Source of the DNA: Rhabdophis nuchalis
Taxonomy: Eukaryota; Chordata; Lepidosauria; Squamata; Natricidae
Direction: 5' to 3'
Length of the DNA stretch: 64,000 nucleotides
Assembly: GCA_039707465.1 (NCBI GenBank)
Contig: CM077647.1
Location: forward strand, 174,957,663-175,021,662
The first letter of the stretch is position 1. Every line of letters starts with the position of its first letter. Position numbers and translations under genes: made by a program. Under the pieces are notes generated by a model that did not search any database, was not told the origin of the DNA, and worked only from the letters and a program-made list of their open reading frames with translations. Shown here one piece after another: positions 10,003-21,565 of the stretch.

Positions 10003-10810
10003 TCATGAAGATCACCAGCTTCATCTCCTCCGTGCGTTTCCTACTGTGTGTTTCTTGTAATTCTGGTTTTGGAATTCAACACTCAAATGATTGTTCCCAA
10101 ATATTCTGCCGAAATCCCTCTCTATAGTCTGAAAGAGGAGTGATGGTCTGAAGAAATTCCTTGAAATCTGCAACTGCTGTTGAATGAACAGTGAAGGAAA
10201 GAGCCCCATGGAGATCCCATGTGATTTGATCGACTGATAGTATAAAATCAATCTGTGCAGATCCAAACCTTTCTAAATAAGGCAAGTTCTTTGCTTTCGG
10301 GATCGACCATAAATGTTACCAATCTTAGCCATATAATTGTCCAGGCTTCTCCATAGACAGGAAATGCATCGGCTTTGCTATTCATCATATTAATGGAGAT
10401 AATATTGATTGTTTGATAAAATTCTGGGAATCTTTCTAAGTGGAGTTGTGGAGAAAGCCTTTCTCTTAACGCTGGGCAGATTCTGTTCTGTGAAAGCAAA
10501 GTCTGCATTTTTTTGTAAGAAATTAACTCCATTGTTGTTATCAATAGTAAATATCCCAATCCATGTCCACTTGAAATCCAATCCTCCAGTGATGGCCATG
10601 AGATTCTTCTGGCTGTCATACTTATAGTTAGGGACAAATTCCTGGGATTTGAAAAGCAGGTCCAGAGTGATGTGATAGGTTAACCTTGAACTATAGCAAC
10701 TGTCATAAATGTGGACCCCCAAAAGAGTGATATTAGTTAAGATCTGGGAGTCCTCATTGATCTCCTTCACAGCAAAAGCCAAGGCGAGGATGTGCTGATA
10801 GAAATTGATT
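10003..10810 (-). pseudogene. V2R pseudogene psi1: exon 2 fused to exon 3
   Basis: Minus strand, the exon 2 sequence ([16 protein letters not shown]...) runs without an intron into the middle of exon 3: GGLDF from exon 2 is followed directly by KWTWIGIF from exon 3. Intron 2 and the 5' third of exon 3 are missing. The exon 3 part continues through frameshifts to about 10003, where CR1 begins. The intron 1 acceptor of exon 2 is also lost: about 9 bases including the AG are deleted near 10816 compared with the functional genes. Exons 4-6 are absent. Confidence 0.9.
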
Positions 10811-11036
10811 ATTATGATTTAAATATCCCAGTTGAAAAAGGAAGTTGGCAAATTCTCCTAAGGTGGCATCATTTTTATATGAAATAACAAATGTTTCTTT
10901 CTCTGATGAAGGTAGCAAAGTAATAGGTTTTCTAAAATACTGAATAATTTCTACACAGTTCAGATTTGCTTTTCTACATTATTTGCACAATTTGCAACAA
11001 ATATGTCCTACAAGAAATAAAAATTCATCATCCAGC

Positions 11037-11155
11037 TCTTGTAAGCCAACCCCTGTTTTTTAACTGTTCCCTTCCTCTGGCAATGCACACCCTGGGAACA
11101 GCTGTTCTTCCGCCCCACTGATGTATGACTAATGTAAAGATAATGTTTATTCCCC
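11037..11155. mobile_element. Fragment of LTR-like repeat
   Basis: The segment with CCCCTGTTTTTTAACTGTTCCC and TGCACACCCTGGGAACAGC matches the middle of the longer repeats at 19480-20000 and 41260-41885. Both ends are deleted. Confidence 0.5.
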
Positions 11156-11237
11156 CATAGCTAAAAACATTTGAAAAATTGATTAGAAATAAAGCATACT
11201 TTTATACTGAGAACCTGTTACTATTACATAGCAAAAT

Positions 11238-11465
11238 CACTTAGACATATACACCGGTTCATAGTACTTTTACAGCCCTCTCTAAGTGGTTTACAAAGTC
11301 AGCCTATGGCCCCCAACAATCGGAATCCTCATTTTACCCACGTTGGAAGGATGGAAGGCTGAGTCAACCTTGAGCCTGGTGATATTCAATCTGCCAAATT
11401 TTGGCAGCCAGCAGTGAGCAGAAGTAGCCTGCCATACGTCACTCTAACTACTGTGCCACTGTCAC
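11238..11465 (-). mobile_element. tRNA-derived SINE in psi1 intron 1
   Basis: Same SINE as in the functional genes, at the same place next to exon 1. Its 3' end on this strand reads through CCTCTCTAAGTGGTTTACAAAG; the A-box-like end is near 11455. Shared position shows it predates the unit duplications. Confidence 0.8.
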
Positions 11466-11511
11466 GCAATTTTGGAGAAACTGATATAAAATTAGAAGAA
11501 AGAATCCTTAC

Positions 11512-11708
11512 TTTGGTGTGTCATCAGATGTTAGACAAGGATGTTCCTTTAAATTCATTTCATAAAGATTGTAATAGGTGTGGGAGACTATCCCACCCAT
11601 GATGAGGTCCCCAGGTTGGTACCACTCATGTGGAACAGGGAAAGCATCACTCGCAGGGCAGCTCAAAGTCCCTATTTTCTTCACCAGAAATATCAGGAGG
11701 TGCAACAT
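11512..11708 (-). pseudogene. V2R psi1 exon 1, still open
   Basis: 197 bp from ATG to an intact GT donor (11511-11510). The reading frame is open ([23 protein letters not shown]...), but it belongs to the broken psi1 copy, so it cannot give a full receptor. Confidence 0.85.
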
Positions 11709-12690
11709 CTTCACTCTTGAAAATGTCTCTGACTTTCATCCTATCCTACAGGAAAAATTGTATTATTCCAATAGCTAATCCAGCGATTAGCTCAAGTTTT
11801 ATATCTGAAAGTGCACCTAATAAGAAAGCCCACCATTGTCTATTTGAAGGTCCAGGCGAGTGGAATTTGGTGCCTTGAATAGCATCAGAGATTGAAGAGA
11901 TATTAAGGCAGAGGAGAACAGAGGGATGAAACCTGTAGCAATGACTCTGACCCACAGCTGTTGTTATCCTTCTGCAAATCTCCCTGGAGTTCAAGATACA
12001 TTGATTGTTGTTGAATTGAAATAACCTTTGAGGTATTTGCCTAGTTCAGAAAACATGGAGGTTCCTGTACAAGACAATTACTTAATTTTTAATGAGAGAA
12101 TAAGTGGCCAATATTTAAATGTGTTTTTTTTTTAATGAGCACTTACTAATAAAATGTACAGAGGGGGAATTTGTAATACAAGATGCACAGGCTATTTGAA
12201 AAACAATCTCTTCCTGATAAAAATCCATGTGATCCAGTAGAGCAGAGAGACAGGAAATGTTGTGGGTCCTCTCTCTTAAGTGATATCATCTGGTGGGTCT
12301 CAGAGGAAGTGACTTCTTTGTGATGGATCCCTCCCTCTAGAACATCATTCACACAGAGATTAGATTATCCCCCCTTTGACTCTCTTTTGCAAAGCTCTGA
12401 GTGCCTGTTTTGCTAATAGTCCTTTGGAACCCAGAATGTCTCATCTGATGGATTGTTATCTCCAAGGGTTGTGTTTTTGTTGTTTGTATATTGGGTTTTT
12501 ATTTTCTTTAAGCAGCTCAGCGAAACAGAAAGCGATTGGGTGTCATTCTCTTAAATGAATAAATTGGTATACATTCTCTTAAACAAATAAATACAATGTC
12601 CTCCAATGTTTTGTATTTTTCTGGTTATAAGTCACAACTGAGTATAAGATGCAGCTAAATTTAGAAGAGGAAAACAACAACAAATTTTTT
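11709..12690. other. 5' flank of psi1, no gene seen
   Basis: Matches 33665-34640 upstream of psi3 closely. Small ORFs at 12146-12352 (minus) and 12376-12558 (plus) have counterparts there but no recognised domain. Confidence 0.5.
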
Positions 12691-12942
12691 TGATCTCTCA
12701 CTTACTGCAGATTTTGACTCCCAGTTGATATCAGAGTAGTTAAAGTCTCCCATTACCACTGTGATATGTTCTACATACATTTATTAATTGATTAACAAAG
12801 AGTTCATCTATTTCTTCTGCTTGGTTGGGTGCCCTGTAGTATATGCCTATATCAATGTCATTTCCCCCCTTTTATATTGACCCGTATGTATTCTAGAAGG
12901 TTATCAACCTTGTTTTTTTCTGTTTCTCTAGAGGTGTAGTAA
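12691..12942 (-). mobile_element. CR1-like LINE endonuclease relic, unit B boundary
   Basis: On the minus strand, remnants of the endonuclease motif (GDFNYSDINWE-like, GIYYRA) are visible with several stops. The match to 1833-1938 and 34640-34882 defines the repeat-unit boundary. Confidence 0.6.
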
Positions 12943-13022
12943 TCTTGTATGTATGTATGTATGTATATATGTATGTATGCATGTATGTATGTATGTATGC
13001 ATGTATGTATGTATGTATGTAT
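12943..13022. repeat. (GTAT)n microsatellite, unit B
   Basis: GTAT tandem tract with a few ATAT and GCAT variants, longer and less pure than in unit A. Confidence 0.95.
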
Positions 13023-13703
13023 TGCACCTCCTGTTTCATTAGGTCTGTTTCTTCTGAATAGTTTGTATACTTCCCTCATGATTTTCATCCAACCAAGTTT
13101 CAGTAATAGCAAATATATCATGTACTAATACTTCAAGTCTTGGGTAGATAGTAGGGGCTTTGCTCTTGGTTGTTTTCTTCTAAGAGTGGCATGTTTCCAT
13201 TGGTCTTGTTCTTTGGGTACATATATGTAAGCTGGGTTTTCTTACGGAAGCTGTTTGTTCCCTAATGTGTTTCAGTGTATTGGTTCTCTTCTTTTTGTTC
13301 AATTATGAGCTCATCACTATATTTAGAAGCGGTTGTTAATCTTGATGTCACTCTCTTAATATAGTTTGCAAGCAGAGAGAGGTATATCTTTTTTTCTATG
13401 ACTTGAGCTCAATTTAAGCAGATTTTCTTTAAAAATGCCACACTTCTTGTATGATCCTACACCAATTGTATGATCATTGGTCAACATACACTTTGAATAA
13501 AACATGAGACAGAAAGAAAAATGCATTTCTTTTCATTTCACTACATTTCCCATATTACTCATATTTGATAACAGGTAGCTTGGGAAATACATGTATTGGT
13601 AGAGTGAAACATACATAAGATCCATATAACTTTCCCACAAAAAGAAGTCTTTCTATTCCTTTTTTTCAACTCTTCTGCTCAGCCAGAAAGATCACATGGG
13701 ACA
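13023..13703. other. 3' flank of V2R-B
   Basis: Close copy of 2007-2687; no gene seen. Confidence 0.6.
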
Positions 13704-14602
13704 CTAATTCCTCTTTGTGAGTTGCTCTCTGTGGTTGAGATCAGGCCGCAAAACAATGATGTAGCATTTTGGCAGGAATATGCATCCCAGTAATGCAGTG
13801 CTGGAGGCCAAGATGGAGAAGACCTCCACAGCTACCATGGCTTTTCCTTTTGTGCTCAGATAGGCTGGAAAGAAGGAGATCCACACACTGCAAAAGGCCA
13901 ACATGCTGAAGGTGATGAACTTGGCTTCGTTAAAGCTGTCAGGTAATTTACGGGCAAGGAAAGCCACAATAAAGCTGGCAATGGCCAAGATACCCATGTA
14001 GCCCAAGACACAGTAGAAGAAGAAAGCTGACCCCTCATTGCACTGCAAAATCATTTCTTGGAGCTCTGAGCGCATGTCCAACTCTGGGAATGGGGGAGAT
14101 GTTGACAACCAAATTATACAGATACATAATTGTAACAGAGAACATGAGAGGACAATAGAAAAGGCTAATCTTTTCCCCACCCATTTCCTCATGTGAGATC
14201 CTGGTTTAGTGGCCATGAAAGCCACAACTACAGTGATAGTTTTGGCCAGTACACTAGAAATAGCCACTGAGAAGGTGATGCCAAAAGTTGGTTGTCGGAG
14301 AAGGCATGTCACTTTGCCAGGTTGGCTGAGGAAGAGCAAAGAGGAGAGAAAACAGAGCAGAAGGCAGACAAGCAGAGTGTAGGTGAGGGACCTGTTGTTG
14401 GCTTTGACAATGGGAGTATTCCTATACTTAATAAAAGTTCCAAGTACCCAAGAGGTGAAGAAGAAGAAACAAAGAGCTGCTGAGGATAAACCAATTCCTA
14501 AACTTTCTCCAAAAGTTAGAAAGACCAGAAGTTTCAGGTTACAGCCGTTCTTTTCTTTATTTGGATATTGATCTTCTGAACACTCAAAGCAATCTTTCAT
14601 AT
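13704..14602 (-). CDS. V2R: V2R-B exon 6: 7TM domain
   Basis: Acceptor AG 14604-14603. The N-terminal 34 residues ([26 protein letters not shown]) differ from A at about seven places. The remaining roughly 264 residues differ at about two (GKV for GQV, STALLG for SAALLG). Confidence 0.95.
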
Positions 14603-14972
14603 CTGGAAGAAAAGTAAAACAGGTTTACATCTATGAGCTGATAACCTGGCATTGCCCGGGTATTTATTTATATGAGGAAATGTCTGGACCAAACATAATT
14701 TCTAAGGTTGGATTTTTCTCCTTAAAAGAGGAAGCCACTTGTGGAGTATTGTGAAGCTGTTACCATGGTGACACTATGCTGTACAGTAGAATCCATTGCA
14801 TGGCAGCACAGTAGAAGCCATTTGAGGGCACAACAGGCTGCATTGTAATAGAACACAGGGCCCAAGGGGCATTAGGGATGTCTTACTCTCTTAGTTTTTG
14901 TTGCCAGAGAGTAAGTCAGCTGTTTACCAGGTTTGGTTGAAAATTGTTCCAGGCATTCCAGAGTTATACTGG

Positions 14973-15012
<40 letters not shown>

Positions 15013-18000
15013 CATTCTAAATATATTGATGCCCTCTATAATACTCAAAATCAGCTCATTATTTTATGCAAGAAAGAAACTACCAACAAGTAGTTATTAA
15101 TTTTTGTTTAAGTCTAATGAAAAATGGTAAAATTTCTACCCTACCATTTTGGTTTGAAATCTTCCCTTCTGGGCATGGAACACAGTCATAGCAGCAGAAC
15201 TGATCCCCCTCAATCACTTTCTTCCAGGATCCAGGGAAACAGGGGTCATTGCATCGAGAATGTGGAGGAACCTGGCAATAAGCACAAAAGGTTTTGAAAG
15301 GGGAGATATTTAAAACACTTTGTTATATTTATCCTTTAGATAGAGAAATTATATTTTACTTCCCAAAAGAATAATGAACTTATCAACTTCCTCACCAACT
15401 TAAAAAGGTGTAGAAACCCCAATGATGCAAAAAAGGTCCTGTTTGAAGAACAGGGTGGGAAAATCATAACCCTTGGTGACAAACTCATGGAAAATGGACA
15501 CTCTTGTGATTTCAAATGGAAAGGCAAACCAAATCTGCAAACATGGCTTTTGTATTGTAATGTCATTTTCTCAAATTGATGAGTGCTCGCTTATCAACAA
15601 CATTTGAAAAGAATGTGCCACTCTTCATTAAAAACAAACAAACCAGACATCAGCATTCTAAAGGGATTAGGTTCAATATGGGATAATAATGGATTAAGAC
15701 ACAGTCAATTCACTAATCTGATACCTGGTTAAAAGCTAGACTCCAGACAATCCCATCTTCATCGATCCATAATTCCTTCCCTGCTGGAGCCTCTGGATCC
15801 AGCTTTCCAATTCTAACTCTCTCAAAAGATCTGTTTGGAAAAGTGATCAAGTTGGTGATGTCAAAGCCACCAATTACTTTCCCTTTCCCATTCAGGGTCA
15901 CTCTCTCCCCAGCTGTATTGTTAAAAGAAATGCCTTGAAGAAATGGATGGAGCTAATTGAAGGAGAATAGAAGAGAGATGGAATCAATAGTAATATAACA
16001 GAAAAGAGAACATCATAATCATGTTTCCTTCACTCATTCTGCCCTTTCCAATAACTACTGTTAAATATGTAAACATAGAAATTTTATAATCAATATTGTA
16101 TGGAAATATATATGCCCATTCTGTTACTTATTTGATATTATTTTTAAGAAAAATAACAATGAACAGAAGCAGAATGAAAATAGGCTTGTGGAATTATGTC
16201 AATTTATCCAATTAAGTTTACCAAAACCAATTCAAACAGATAATATATAATATTTACTCATTGGTACAAAGCTATTTGAGAGCCAGAGGTTTGATTAATT
16301 TCCAGATTTTAGAATTTGAGAGACAAGCTTTCTTTAATGGATAAATGAGAATTAGTGACTGCTGCAAACATAGGGTTATTTCTTACAATGCATGCCCTAT
16401 TTCAAAAGGGCCAACTATCCCTCTAAATATCCTATGGAGACAGAAAATTCAGCTTATGACTGAAGAAGAGAGAGGGAATCGATAGCAATATAATAGGAAA
16501 GAAAACATCATAATCAAGTTTCATTCACTCATACTTCATATTCCAATAACTATTATTAAGTAGCATCACTTAGAAATTTCATAATCAATGTTGCATAGAA
16601 ATGTACATGTCCAATCCATTATATCTTTGATATTATTTTAAGTAAACATAGGAAGGAACTAAAGCAGAATCAAAATAGGCTTTTGGACTTATGTAACATC
16701 CTCCATTTCTGTTTCATGTCTACTACTTAAACCACTAATTCAAGATAGATCAAATCTACTCTTTCCTCAATGGTAGAAAGCTCTTTCCTCAATGGTACAG
16801 AGCTCTGATTAATTTCTTTTAGTCACATTTTACAATCTCAGGTTTAAGCATTCTCTGATAGGTAAATGAGAAGAAGAGGCTATTGGAAACATAGAGTTGT
16901 TTCAACTAGGCATGCCACATCTAAGAAAGACCACCACTTCATCCCTCTAAATCTCTGATAGGAGGCAGAAAGCTCAGCTTGATATTCAAGAAAGGTTCAT
17001 GAACCACACAAATCTCCCTTAGTGAATTGATCATTTTTGGAAGGGACAAGAAAAAGTAATGTCATTTTATCATTTTAACTAACTCCTATTGTGCAACCTC
17101 TGGTGATTTATTAAATAACTCTTGACAGCTAAACTATGTATTGTATATGAGCTCCTGTATGATCAGAATAGCAGAATACCTAAATAACAAAATAATAACA
17201 CAAACCAGTTTTTCTGTATTGGTTTTATACAACCAAACTTCACAAAGTTGGAAATGACCTTGGAGGTCTTCTAGTCCACCACCTTGGTCAAGGAGAAGAT
17301 CCTACAACAATTTAGACTTTCCAACCTCTTCATAAAAATCTCTAGTTAGGTAGCACCCATGATTTCTAAAGGTACATGTTTCTACACTAATTCATTGTTC
17401 CGTCAAAAAAAAAAAAGTAGCTTATTTCTATATTTTTCTCATACTTAAGTTGATTGCACATGCAGAAAATATTAAGATCTTCCACGAAAGGTTCAAAAGA
17501 TAATTATACATCAAACTGCTCATTGAAATAATAGAAGAGTCCAGTGCAAATGGAATACCTGCCAAGGCTGCAGCTGTGGAAGATCAGGTATTTTACCCAT
17601 CATGGTTCTCCTCCTATTGAACCTCAACATGTGTAAAGCCTGCAAGGCATGAGCCACAGCATAAACAGCATTGTAGACTCCGTAGCTTTGGCCAGTCATT
17701 TCCATTTCAAATATACGTGCAGGAAGATCCTCCAGCTTCATCTCCTCAGTGCATTTCCTACTGTCTATTTCTTGTAATTCTGGTTTTGGAATTGAACACT
17801 CAAATGATTGTTCCCAAACATTCTGCCGAAACCCATCACTGGAGTCTGAAAGAGGTTTGATGGTCTGAAGAAATTCCTTGAAACCTGCAACTGCTGTTGA
17901 ATGAACAGTGAAGGAAAGAGCCCCATGGAACATCTTGAGATCCAAATTGATTTGAATGCCTGAGAGTAGAAAATCAATCTGTGCTGTCATGATCCAAACC

Positions 18001-21000
18001 TTTCTAAATAAGGTAATTTCCTTGCTTTCAGGATCATTCATAAATGTTACAAATCTTAGCCATATAATTGCCCAAGCTTCCCCATAGAGAAGAAATGCAT
18101 TGGCTTTGCTATTCATCAAATTAATGGAAATAATGGACATTGTTTGATAAAATTCCGGTAATCTTTCCAAGTGTTTTACTTGTTCAAGTCTTTGTATAAA
18201 TGCTGAGCAGATGCCGTTCTCGAAAAGCAAGGGCTGCATTTTTTGTAAGAAATTTTCTCCATTGTAGTTATCAACAGAAAATATCCCAATCCATGTCCAC
18301 CTGAAATGGACAAGCAGTTGGACAATCCCAATATATTGATGGTCTTCTTTGGGGACCATAAAATAAAGTGAAGAGAGTTTACTGGTCTGAAATTCTTCTT
18401 GGGCTAATGAGCCATATGTCAACTGAAAGAAAATCCAGAAGTTTTTTTAGATTAAATTCAAATTTCCTATTGTGTTTTCATATAAAATATATCCGAGGAA
18501 CATTGTTGTCCTAGCATTCTTTTAAGAATACAGTAACAGATTTCTTGGAAGAAGACCACCAAGATCCCTCCAACATTCTTATTCTGAGTATGTTCTCCTT
18601 GTGTGAAAATATTTCAAACACATGATCAATTGTTTTAATAGAAGCCATTCAAATCTTCTCCCAGGTATGGAATCACCCCGATACTTCCTATAACTTGCAA
18701 TGGTAGTTTCAGGAAAGAATGCTAAGTAGTAGACCTCAACTTTTACAGAACATCTTAACACAAACCTAAGCCTAGTTTTTGATGCCCATTAATTATTCCA
18801 TAACAATTATGAGGTTAAAATTTTTATTCTCAACCCCTTCAGAACTTACTTGTGGAATCTTGAAGAATCCTACAATTTCAGCTATATAAAATGATGTGAC
18901 AAAATCCAGTCCCCCAATGATGGCCATGAGATCCTTCTGGTTATCACATTTGTAGTTAGGGACAAATTCCTGGGATTTGAAAAGCAGGTCCAGAGTGGTG
19001 CGATAGGTCAACCTTGAACTATAGTAACTGTCATAGATGTGGAACCCAAGAGTGACATTAGGTAAGATCCGGGAGTCCTCATTGATCTCCTTCACGGCAA
19101 AAGCCAAGGTGAGGATATGCTGGTAGAATTTGATTAATACACTGCAAATGATTTAAATATCCCAGTTGAAAAAGGAAGTTGGCAAATTCTCCTAAGGTGG
19201 CATCATTTTTTATATGAAAGAACAAACATTTCTTTCTCTGATGAAGGTAGGAAAGTAATAGGTTTTCTAAAATACTGGATAATTTGTACACAGTTCAGAT
19301 TTTCTACATTATTTACATGATTTGCTACAAATATCTATTACAAGAAATAAAAATAGTGCTTTTTTCATGGAACTCCATTTAGTTTCTAAATTTCCCCCCA
19401 AAAATGGAATATAAACAAATCCTGCATTTACCAGTCATTTACTATATGGATTTATTTTTAAGAGTGATAATACAGAGTACCTTCCCTTAGGTTTACTAAA
19501 TGTCCTTCAAAAGACGTTTTGCACCTGTTCTGATCTAGGCTTCCCAAGAAAATGAAGCAAACTCCTGTTCCCGACAACACCCCCTTTTATTAATGTACTG
19601 TGAATTCTGCTCATTCACATTCAGCAAAGTATTTCAAGAGAGGATTTACAGTCACAGACCTTATCTGGCTTGGAGAGCTGACAGGCCGATATCTGCAAAA
19701 CTTGGTAAGAACCTCCACCTCTGGCATTACTCCCAAGATGACCCCTGTTCTTTAGCTCTTCCCTTTGTCTGGCAACTCTGTGCATGTGCACACTGGCAAC
19801 AGGCTCCAGCTGTTCATCTGCCTCACTGATGTCTGACTCTTACGAGGCAGCTGATAATTGGCATACGTCTCTCGCCCCCTCTCTGCATCCGATGCAGAGC
19901 CCTCATCAGAGCCTTTCCCAGACTCCAGGACTGGCTCATCTTCTGGCCACTGGCATGCCACAACAGCATCAAAATTTCACACCTTATATGACAAACACTT
20001 CACCCTAAAGTAAAGAAAATTTTACTCTCCTGTAGCTAAAAACCTTTGAAAGATAGATTAGATATAAAGCCTACATTTCTACCAAGAAACTTTTATTCTT
20101 ACATAGCCATAGCACTTAGACTTTTTTTTTTAGAACAAAGATATTTTATTTTCTTAATTATTAAACATATTTCTTTGCCTTCAAGGTCATAATGGGTATG
20201 GTTTTCAGTGGCTTATATTGAAAAAAATACAGTATCATACATATTAAATGCAAAGTGAAAACACAACAGCACCACAACTATACAAAGAGAATAAAATGAG
20301 AAAACGTTGCAGTCCAGTCACAGGCTACACATCCAACCATACTTCCAATGTCATAACTAGCTGCTGCAAACAGAAATTGTGTCATTTTAATGGAATAATT
20401 ATCTAAAATTTGAAACTGGATAAAAACGTAACTAATGAATTAGGTTAAATCAACTATTGAATCACAACTATGGTCATAACAAAGAACAAAATTTCAAGAT
20501 ACATGAACACTTGCATTATGGGTGAAACATTTTGATTGCAATGCCTTCTCTACTTAATGGCACAAAAACTTTGTTATGATGCTATGTAGAATTTAAGATA
20601 AATACTGGCACATTTACTCATTGGTTGCTGTATTTGAGGGCTAGATTCCAAGTACTAACTACAAGTGAGGCTCTAGTACAACTTCCTTAATGAACTATGA
20701 TCTTGGCATGTCAGTGTGTATTAATTTCAAGTGGAAATTGAAGTGCAGGAACATTTTGTTGTCTTCAAATGTTGATTCTAGGCATATAGAGATCGAGGGA
20801 TTTAGAATTCTGTATCTTATCTGCTAACTACTTTGTTTCCCTTTCTTGGGGAAAGTTATTTTCTCTCCCAGCATTTCCCTTATGTTTTTCTGACATTCGT
20901 CTTCTGACATCAGTTAATGTGTGGCCACATTTTTTTTTGTCCTTTGTATTATCATTATCATCATCATCCTCATCATCCAGGGCCTTGGAAAGGACGCAAC

Positions 21001-21565
21001 AGGTAGATAAAAATGCCAAATCCATCTCTCTATGTGACCAACCCTTCAGACAATTAATGTCAGGCTTTGCAAATGCCATATAAGCACTTAAACTTATATA
21101 CCGCTTTGCAGTGCTTTGCAGCCCTCTCTAAGCGATTTGCAAAGTCAGCTTATTGCCCTCAACAATCTGGGTCTTCATTTTACCCACCTCAGAAGGATGG
21201 AAGGCTGAGTCAACCTTGATCTTGGTGAGATTCAATGTGCCAAATTCTAACAAGCCAGCAGTGATCAGAAGTAGCCTGCGGTATTGCACTCTAACCACTC
21301 TGCCACCAAGGCTCAAGCAATTTTGGGGAAACTGATATAAATTTAGAAAAAGAAAAAGGAACCCTTACTTTGGGGTGTCATCAGATTTTATAACAGGGTG
21401 TTCCTTAAAATCAACTTCATAAAGAATGTAATAGGTGAGGGACACTATCCCACTCATGACAAGGTCCCCAGGTAGGTACCACTCATGTGGAACAGGGAAA
21501 GCATCACTCGCAGGGCAGCTCAGAGTCACGATTTTCTTCACCAGAAATATCAGGAGAAGCAGCAT
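13704..21565 (-). CDS. V2R: V2R-B: vomeronasal type-2 receptor, six exons, intact
   Basis: Exons in transcript order: 21369-21565, 18850-19141, 17559-18422, 15725-15952, 15145-15271, 13704-14602; 868 aa with all splice sites and phases kept. The product has the same domain order as V2R-A. Its ligand-binding exon 3 differs from A at roughly forty residues by eye, with clusters at [18 protein letters not shown] and SDSSDGF. After residue 34 of exon 6 it differs from A at only about two. Intron 1 is 2.2 kb because it carries an LTR-like repeat and a retrocopy. A distinct ligand specificity with unchanged signalling is inferred. Confidence 0.93.
14974..15009. repeat. (CA)n microsatellite in intron 5 of V2R-B
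   Basis: Pure AC tract at the intron 5 position shared by all genes of the array; the intron is otherwise empty. Confidence 0.95.
15145..15271 (-). CDS. V2R: V2R-B exon 5: cysteine-rich linker
   Basis: 127 bp, [18 protein letters not shown]...; six cysteines kept; AG 15273-15272, GT 15144-15143. Confidence 0.95.
15725..15952 (-). CDS. V2R: V2R-B exon 4: distal ligand-binding domain
   Basis: 228 bp, [18 protein letters not shown]...WSLAFNQ. It carries private changes (NGKGKVIGG for NERGEATGG), so it is the most diverged exon 4 of the four. Donor GT 15724-15723. Confidence 0.94.
15953..17558. other. Intron 3 of V2R-B
   Basis: 1.6 kb AT-rich intron. It contains the segment (about 16300-16520) homologous to 4985-5175 and 38090-38300; no gene or complete mobile element is recognised. 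Confidence 0.6.
17559..18422 (-). CDS. V2R: V2R-B exon 3: core of the Venus-flytrap domain
   Basis: 288 codons starting [18 protein letters not shown] and ending LPQLQPWQ. Acceptor AG 18424-18423, donor GT 17558-17557. It is the most divergent exon relative to the other genes. Confidence 0.95.
18850..19141 (-). CDS. V2R: V2R-B exon 2: N-terminal ligand-binding lobe
   Basis: 292 bp, [23 protein letters not shown]...; AG 19143-19142, GT 18849-18848. Confidence 0.94.
19480..20000 (-). mobile_element. LTR-like interspersed repeat (unclassified)
   Basis: Minus-strand block with a TGTTGTGGC-like left end (near 19975) and an AATAAA signal near 19585, followed by a short GT-rich stretch, as in an LTR. 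It recurs at 41260-41885 and, truncated, at 11037 and 30480. No coding sequence or target duplication was seen, so a solo LTR is only a suggestion. Confidence 0.4.
20122..21082 (-). pseudogene. Processed retrocopy of an unrecognised gene, with poly(A) and target duplication
   Basis: Read on the minus strand: an 83-codon open tail (PDINCLKGW..., an acidic run [10 protein letters not shown], then a basic stretch ending ERETK and TAG at 20828), about 0.7 kb of 3' UTR-like DNA, an AATAAA-containing end, and a ten-base A run (T on this strand, 20122-20131). Flanking direct repeats AGCACTTAGAC (20111-20121) and AGCACTTAAAC (21083-21093) mark L1-style retroposition. It is 5'-truncated and intronless. 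I do not recognise the parent gene. A second copy, split by a Tc1 element, lies at the same place in V2R-C. Confidence 0.75.
21083..21312 (-). mobile_element. tRNA-derived SINE in intron 1 of V2R-B
   Basis: Full-looking copy: on the minus strand it starts with an A-box-like TGGCAGAGTGG and ends in TATAAGTTTAAGTGCT. Its tail was the landing site of the retrocopy to the left. Confidence 0.82.
21369..21565 (-). CDS. V2R: V2R-B exon 1: signal peptide and start of the ectodomain
   Basis: ATG 21565; leader [17 protein letters not shown], then [18 protein letters not shown]. Donor GT 21368-21367. It ends in phase 2 and joins exon 2 to make Asn. Confidence 0.92.

Noticed and set aside
12146..12558. 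Small ORFs upstream of psi1, also present at 34052-34491
   Set aside because: No domain, and the two copies differ by frame-changing indels.
20828..21079. Retrocopy tail as a functional small gene
   Set aside because: The C copy has an early stop and the sequence sits in a V2R intron with retroposition hallmarks.
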